The notes beneath the pieces are model-generated. The model saw only the letters and a program-made list of their open reading frames with translations. It had not been told where the DNA came from and searched no databases. Of a DNA stretch of 64,000 nt, positions 60,631 through 64,000 are shown piece after piece; position 1 is the first letter of the stretch, and every line of letters begins with the position of its first letter. The DNA lies in NCBI RefSeq assembly GCF_026261605.1, contig NZ_CP102486.1, positions 1,674,001 through 1,738,000 on the forward strand, read 5' to 3'. The DNA is from Dechloromonas sp. A34 (GTDB lineage: Bacteria > Pseudomonadota > Gammaproteobacteria > Burkholderiales > Rhodocyclaceae). The translations under genes were made by a program, and so were the position numbers.

Positions 60631-60665
60631 CGACGGGTTTTTCGCCAACCGAAACCGCCAAGCTC

Positions 60666-61415
60666 ATGCGTAAAAAGCTAGTCGCAGGAAACTGGAAGAT
60701 GCACGGTAGTCTCCGGCAGAATGCGATCTTGCTGGAAAGTGTCAAGGCCGGGGTTGGCGACATCAAATGCGAGGTCGTCGTCTGTTGCCCCTATCCTTAT
60801 ATGGGGCAATTGCAGGCGGTTCTCTCCGGGTCAGGCGTGGCCTGGGGGGCGCAGTCGGTGAGCGAGTATGTGGCGGGTGCCTATACCGGAGAGGTGGCGG
60901 CGTCGATGTTGCTGGAATTCGGATGTCGATATGTATTGGTTGGCCATTCCGAAAGGCGCAGCCTGTTTGGTGAAACTGATGGCGTGGTGGCTGCTAAGTT
61001 CGAGGCGGCGCAACGGGCGGGGTTGATTCCCGTGCTCTGTGTCGGCGAAACGCTGAGCGAGCGTGAAGCAGGGGCGACGGGCGAGGTTGTGTCGCGGCAG
61101 TTGGCCGCCGTGCTTGAGCGAGTCGGGGTGGTGGCATTGAAGGATGCGGCGCTGGCTTATGAGCCGGTATGGGCGATTGGCACTGGAGTGACTGCGTCAC
61201 CGGCGCAGGCGCAGGAGGTCCATGCGGCGATTCGCCAGCAAGTGGCCGGGCTGAGCGCGGAGGTGGCAGGTGGTTTGCGTATTCTGTATGGCGGTAGTGT
61301 CAAGCCTCAGAATGCAGAGGAATTGTTTGCGCAGCCTGATATCGATGGTGGTTTGATCGGTGGGGCGGCGCTGGTTGCAGATGATTTTCTGGCAATTTGC
61401 CGTGCGGCAAGTTGA
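60666..61415 (+). CDS. tpiA: triose-phosphate isomerase
   Basis: 249-residue glycolytic enzyme. RKKLVAGNWKMHG start (Asn, Lys), catalytic His in YVLVGHSERRSLFGE, catalytic Glu in LAYEPVWAIGTG, and phosphate-binding ILYGGSVKPQNAEEL. ATG 60666. secG follows after 12 bases, the usual pair in proteobacteria. Confidence 0.97.
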   Translation: MRKKLVAGNWKMHGSLRQNAILLESVKAGVGDIKCEVVVCCPYPYMGQLQAVLSGSGVAWGAQSVSEYVAGAYTGEVAASMLLEFGCRYVLVGHSERRSLFGETDGVVAAKFEAAQRAGLIPVLCVGETLSEREAGATGEVVSRQLAAVLERVGVVALKDAALAYEPVWAIGTGVTASPAQAQEVHAAIRQQVAGLSAEVAGGLRILYGGSVKPQNAEELFAQPDIDGGLIGGAALVADDFLAICRAAS

Positions 61416-61427
61416 TAGGCGAAAAAA

Positions 61428-61799
61428 ATGAACTGGTTTTTCTCGGTTGTTCTGACGGTCCATATTCTGGTTGCCTTGGCGATTATCGGCCTGGTGCTGA
61501 TGCAGCATGGCAAGGGGGCGGATATGGGGGCGGCTTTCGGTAGTGGTGCTTCCGGCAGTCTGTTCGGCGCCACGGGGTCGGCCAACTTTCTCAGTCGGAC
61601 GACTGGTGTTCTGGCGGCCGTGTTTTTTGTAACCAGTCTGACGCTGGCTTATGTGGCATCAAACAAGCCAAAAACGACTGGCAGTGTGATGCAGGAAACG
61701 GTACAATCGCAGCCTGTTTCGCAGCCCGCTTCCGGCGGTGGCGGATCTCCTGTGCAGCCTGCTGATGCGGCTTCCAGGGCTAAAGATATTCCGAAGTAA
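61428..61799 (+). CDS. secG: preprotein translocase subunit SecG
   Basis: 123-residue integral membrane subunit of the SecYEG channel. Two transmembrane helices (about 3-22 and 55-75) around GLVLMQHGKGADMGAAFGSG and ASGSLFGATGSANFL, the signature of SecG. A hydrophilic Ser/Pro/Gln-rich tail follows. ATG 61428. Confidence 0.95.
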   Translation: MNWFFSVVLTVHILVALAIIGLVLMQHGKGADMGAAFGSGASGSLFGATGSANFLSRTTGVLAAVFFVTSLTLAYVASNKPKTTGSVMQETVQSQPVSQPASGGGGSPVQPADAASRAKDIPK

Positions 61800-61807
61800 A
61801 GCAAGGT

Positions 61808-61841
61808 GACCCGCCCGGCAATGTCCCTCGCCGGGCGGGTC
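61808..61841. other. perfect 12-base-pair stem-loop after secG
   Basis: GACCCGCCCGGC (61808-61819) pairs exactly with GCCGGGCGGGTC (61830-61841). It is followed by an A-run, not a T-run, so it is not a textbook terminator on the plus strand. It lies 11 bases ahead of the tRNA gene and may end the secG message or guide processing. Confidence 0.55.
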
Positions 61842-61852
61842 AAAAAAGTAGT

Positions 61853-61937
61853 GCCGACGTGGTGAAATTGGTAGACACGCTATCTTGAGGGGGTAGTGGC
61901 GCAAGCTGTGCGAGTTCGAGTCTCGCCGTCGGCACCA
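61853..61937 (+). tRNA. tRNA-Leu (anticodon GAG)
   Basis: 85 bases. Acceptor stem GCCGACG/CGTCGGC (61853-61859 with 61927-61933), encoded CCA at 61935-61937, D-arm with GGTAGAC, anticodon stem CTATC/GGTAG with loop TTGAGGG giving anticodon GAG, a long class II variable arm, and T-arm with GTTCGAGTC. The position between secG and nuoA is typical for betaproteobacteria. Confidence 0.95.
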
Positions 61938-62002
61938 ATAATTGGGGCAGTGACCATAGGGTCAGCTGTTTCGTACAAGAAACTGAAAATTGGCGGCGGA
62001 TC

Positions 62003-62374
62003 ATGGAAAACTACTTTCCTATCCTGATGTTCGTCCTGGTGGGCGTCGCGGTTGGCGTCCTGCCGGTTGCGATGGGTTTCATGCTTGCTCCCAACAGGCC
62101 GGATCCCGAAAAGCTCTCTCCTTATGAGTGCGGCTTTGAGGCATTTGAAGATGCGCGCATGAAGTTCGATGTGCGCTATTACCTGATTGCCATTCTTTTC
62201 ATTCTGTTTGACCTGGAAATTGCGTTCCTCTTCCCGTGGGCGACGATTTTCAAGGACATCGTGGCGACCGAATCGATCAAGCTGTTCGGATTTGTCGAGA
62301 TGCTCGTCTTCGTTGCCATCCTGGTTATCGGGTATGTCTATGCCTGGGCCAAGGGTGCGCTAGAGTGGGAATAA
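62003..62374 (+). CDS. nuoA: NADH-quinone oxidoreductase subunit A
   Basis: 123-residue membrane subunit of complex I with three transmembrane helices (about 5-27, 62-84, 92-114). Conserved [20 protein letters not shown] loop and [14 protein letters not shown] 62003. First gene of the nuo operon; nuoB starts 4 bases after it. Confidence 0.97.
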   Translation: MENYFPILMFVLVGVAVGVLPVAMGFMLAPNRPDPEKLSPYECGFEAFEDARMKFDVRYYLIAILFILFDLEIAFLFPWATIFKDIVATESIKLFGFVEMLVFVAILVIGYVYAWAKGALEWE

Positions 62375-62377
62375 AGC

Positions 62378-62854
62378 ATGGCTATTGAAGGCATTCTCCA
62401 GGAAGGTTTTGTCACCACCACGGCTGACAAGCTGATCAACTACATGCGAACCGGTTCAATGTGGCCGATGACCTTCGGTCTGGCCTGTTGCGCGGTGGAA
62501 ATGATTCACGCCGGGGTCTCGCGTTACGACCTCGATCGTTTCGGTGTCGTTTTTCGCGGCAGTCCGCGGCAGTCCGATGTGATGATCGTGGCGGGAACGC
62601 TGACCAACAAGATGGCGCCGGCCTTGCGCAAGGTATATGACCAGATGGCCGAGCCGCGTTGGGTGATTTCCATGGGCTCCTGTGCCAATGGTGGTGGCTA
62701 TTACCACTACTCCTACTCCGTGGTGCGCGGCTGTGACCGCATCGTGCCGGTCGATATCTATGTTCCGGGGTGCCCGCCGACGGCGGAGGCGCTCATCTAC
62801 GGCATTATCCAGTTGCAGAACAAGATTCGTCGTACCAATACCATCGCTCGTTAA
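62378..62854 (+). CDS. nuoB: NADH-quinone oxidoreductase subunit B
   Basis: 158-residue peripheral subunit of complex I carrying the N2 [4Fe-4S] cluster. Cysteine ligands in [19 protein letters not shown] and [14 protein letters not shown] 62378. Confidence 0.97.
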   Translation: MAIEGILQEGFVTTTADKLINYMRTGSMWPMTFGLACCAVEMIHAGVSRYDLDRFGVVFRGSPRQSDVMIVAGTLTNKMAPALRKVYDQMAEPRWVISMGSCANGGGYYHYSYSVVRGCDRIVPVDIYVPGCPPTAEALIYGIIQLQNKIRRTNTIAR

Positions 62855-62873
62855 TTGCCAAGGCTGATTCGAT

Positions 62874-63479
62874 ATGTCTGCCAAGCTGGAAACGCTTAGC
62901 CAAAATCTAGAGAAGCACTTTGGTGACAAGCTCAAGTCGCTCAAGCTTGCTTTGGGTGAAGTAACCATTGAAGTCGGTGCTGCTGACTATCTGGCGGTAA
63001 TGACTGCGCTGCGGGATGAGGCGGATCTTCATTTTGAAGAGCTGATCGATCTCTGTGGTGTCGATTACTCGACCTACGGTGAAGGTGCCTGGCAGGGGCG
63101 GCGCTTCGCGGCGGTTTCTCATCTGCTTTCGATCGAGCATAACTGGCGCCTGCGCGTCCGGGTCTTCGCCGAGGATGATGAATTTCCCTCCGTCGATTCA
63201 GTAACCGGCATCTGGAAAAGTGTTAATTGGTTCGAGCGCGAAGCGTTCGACCTGTACGGCATCGCTTTCGTCGGTCACGATGACTTGCGGCGGATTCTGA
63301 CCGATTACGGCTTTATCGGCCATCCGTTCCGCAAGGACTTCCCGATCTCCGGTCATGTCGAAATGCGATATGACCCCGATCAGGCCCGTGTGATTTACCA
63401 GCCGGTAACCATCGAGCCGCGCGAAAACACCCCGCGCATTCTGCGCGAAGACACCTACGGGGATCCGGCACATGGCTGA
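62874..63479 (+). CDS. nuoC: NADH-quinone oxidoreductase subunit C
   Basis: 201-residue peripheral 30-kDa-type subunit of complex I. Signature [20 protein letters not shown] segment (here [20 protein letters not shown]) and [16 protein letters not shown]. It is not fused to NuoD, as is normal outside Enterobacteria. Its end overlaps nuoD by 8 bases. Confidence 0.97.
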   Translation: MSAKLETLSQNLEKHFGDKLKSLKLALGEVTIEVGAADYLAVMTALRDEADLHFEELIDLCGVDYSTYGEGAWQGRRFAAVSHLLSIEHNWRLRVRVFAEDDEFPSVDSVTGIWKSVNWFEREAFDLYGIAFVGHDDLRRILTDYGFIGHPFRKDFPISGHVEMRYDPDQARVIYQPVTIEPRENTPRILREDTYGDPAHG

Positions 63480-64000
63480 TATCCGCAATTTCACTCTTAA
63501 CTTTGGCCCTCAGCACCCGGCAGCGCACGGTGTGCTGCGGCTGGTGCTTGAGTTGGACGGCGAAGTCGTCCAGCGCGCCGATCCGCACATCGGGCTGCTG
63601 CATCGGGCAACCGAAAAACTGGCCGAAACCCGGACCTGGGTGCAGTCGGTGCCCTACATGGATCGTCTTGACTACGTTTCCATGATGTGCAACGAGCACG
63701 CCTACTGCCTGGCTACCGAAAAGTTGCTGGGTATCGAGGTGCCGGAGCGCGGCAAGTACATTCGCACGATGTTCGACGAAGTAACCCGTATCCTCAACCA
63801 CCTGTTGTGGATCGGCTGCCACGCGCTCGACGTTGGTGCGATGACCATGGCGCTCTATACCTTCCGCGAGCGCGAAGATTTGATGGATGTCTACGAGGCG
63901 GTCTCGGGGGCTCGCTTGCACGCCGCCTACTATCGTCCGGGCGGCGTTTATCGCGATCTGCCCGACCGCATGGCGCAGTATCGTGAATCCACCTGGACCA
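63472..64000 (+). CDS. nuoD: NADH-quinone oxidoreductase subunit D (3' truncated by window end)
   Basis: 49-kDa-type subunit of complex I lining the quinone site. About 176 residues are present, from ATG 63472: [20 protein letters not shown], then [33 protein letters not shown] and [12 protein letters not shown]. The remaining C-terminal part lies beyond base 64000. Overlaps the nuoC stop, implying coupling. Confidence 0.97.
   Translation, partial: MADIRNFTLNFGPQHPAAHGVLRLVLELDGEVVQRADPHIGLLHRATEKLAETRTWVQSVPYMDRLDYVSMMCNEHAYCLATEKLLGIEVPERGKYIRTMFDEVTRILNHLLWIGCHALDVGAMTMALYTFREREDLMDVYEAVSGARLHAAYYRPGGVYRDLPDRMAQYRESTWT

Overview
The window (64 kb, GC-rich) looks like a chromosomal segment of a betaproteobacterium, most likely of the Rhodocyclales (Dechloromonas/Azonexus-like). 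This rests on protein character and on gene orders typical of that class: hrcA-nadK-recN, fur/bamE-dapB, carA-carB-greA, yhbY/rlmE-ftsH-folP-glmM-tpiA-secG-tRNA-Leu-nuoABCD. I could not run a search, so the assignment is an inference. No prophage, insertion sequence, CRISPR array or rRNA gene is visible.

Layout. 1-1173: 3' part of an RhlE-type DEAD-box helicase. 1355-18034: a nearly complete MSHA type IV pilus locus in two blocks. The first block holds the assembly ATPase MshE (with tandem c-di-GMP-binding MshEN motifs), the platform protein MshG, MshF, two pilins (MshB/MshA), minor pilins MshC/D/O/P and the giant tip-like protein MshQ with a lectin-like domain. The second block holds MshI, a second MshI/PilN-like protein, MshJ, MshK, the secretin MshL, the ATPase MshM and the TPR protein MshN. 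18187-21368: small accessory genes (ankyrin protein, DUF411 protein, an orphan flavocytochrome-c-type sulfide dehydrogenase flavoprotein, a DUF3334 protein). 21385-28011 (minus strand): a tightly overlapping envelope operon with a TPR/NTF2 protein, an L,D-transpeptidase, cyclophilins PpiA and PpiB and LpxH, followed by RecQ and a DUF2238 membrane protein. 28117-30697: cysS and a branched-chain amino acid binding protein.

30948-34719 (minus): grpE-dnaK-dnaJ behind a clear sigma-32-type promoter. 34867-38993: a signalling patch with a Ser/Thr kinase fused to a cyclic-nucleotide-binding domain, a methyl-accepting chemotaxis protein carrying a periplasmic haem-c motif (CxxCH), and an EF-hand-like protein. 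39056-45927: trxC, hemH, hrcA, nadK, recN, a small HExxH protein, a TMEM165/GDT1-type manganese exporter and fur. 46023-49868: bamE, dapB and a hybrid histidine kinase. 49871-64000: the carAB-greA to nuo housekeeping run, ending inside nuoD.

Five genes (mshF, mshB, the hybrid kinase, carA, glmM) are each broken by one single-base indel at or next to a run of G. In every case changing one G restores a full-length protein of normal size. Because carA and glmM are housekeeping genes with no second copy here, base-calling or assembly error is the most economical explanation, so I annotate these as genes with a frameshift rather than as genuine pseudogenes. The MSHA pilin region has two of the five, so a biological on/off switch there is not formally excluded.

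The most interesting biology is the c-di-GMP-responsive MSHA locus with a lectin-like MshQ, the haem-c chemoreceptor with its neighbours, the kinase-cNMP fusion, the hybrid kinase receiver that lacks its phospho-acceptor aspartate, and the structured carA leader.
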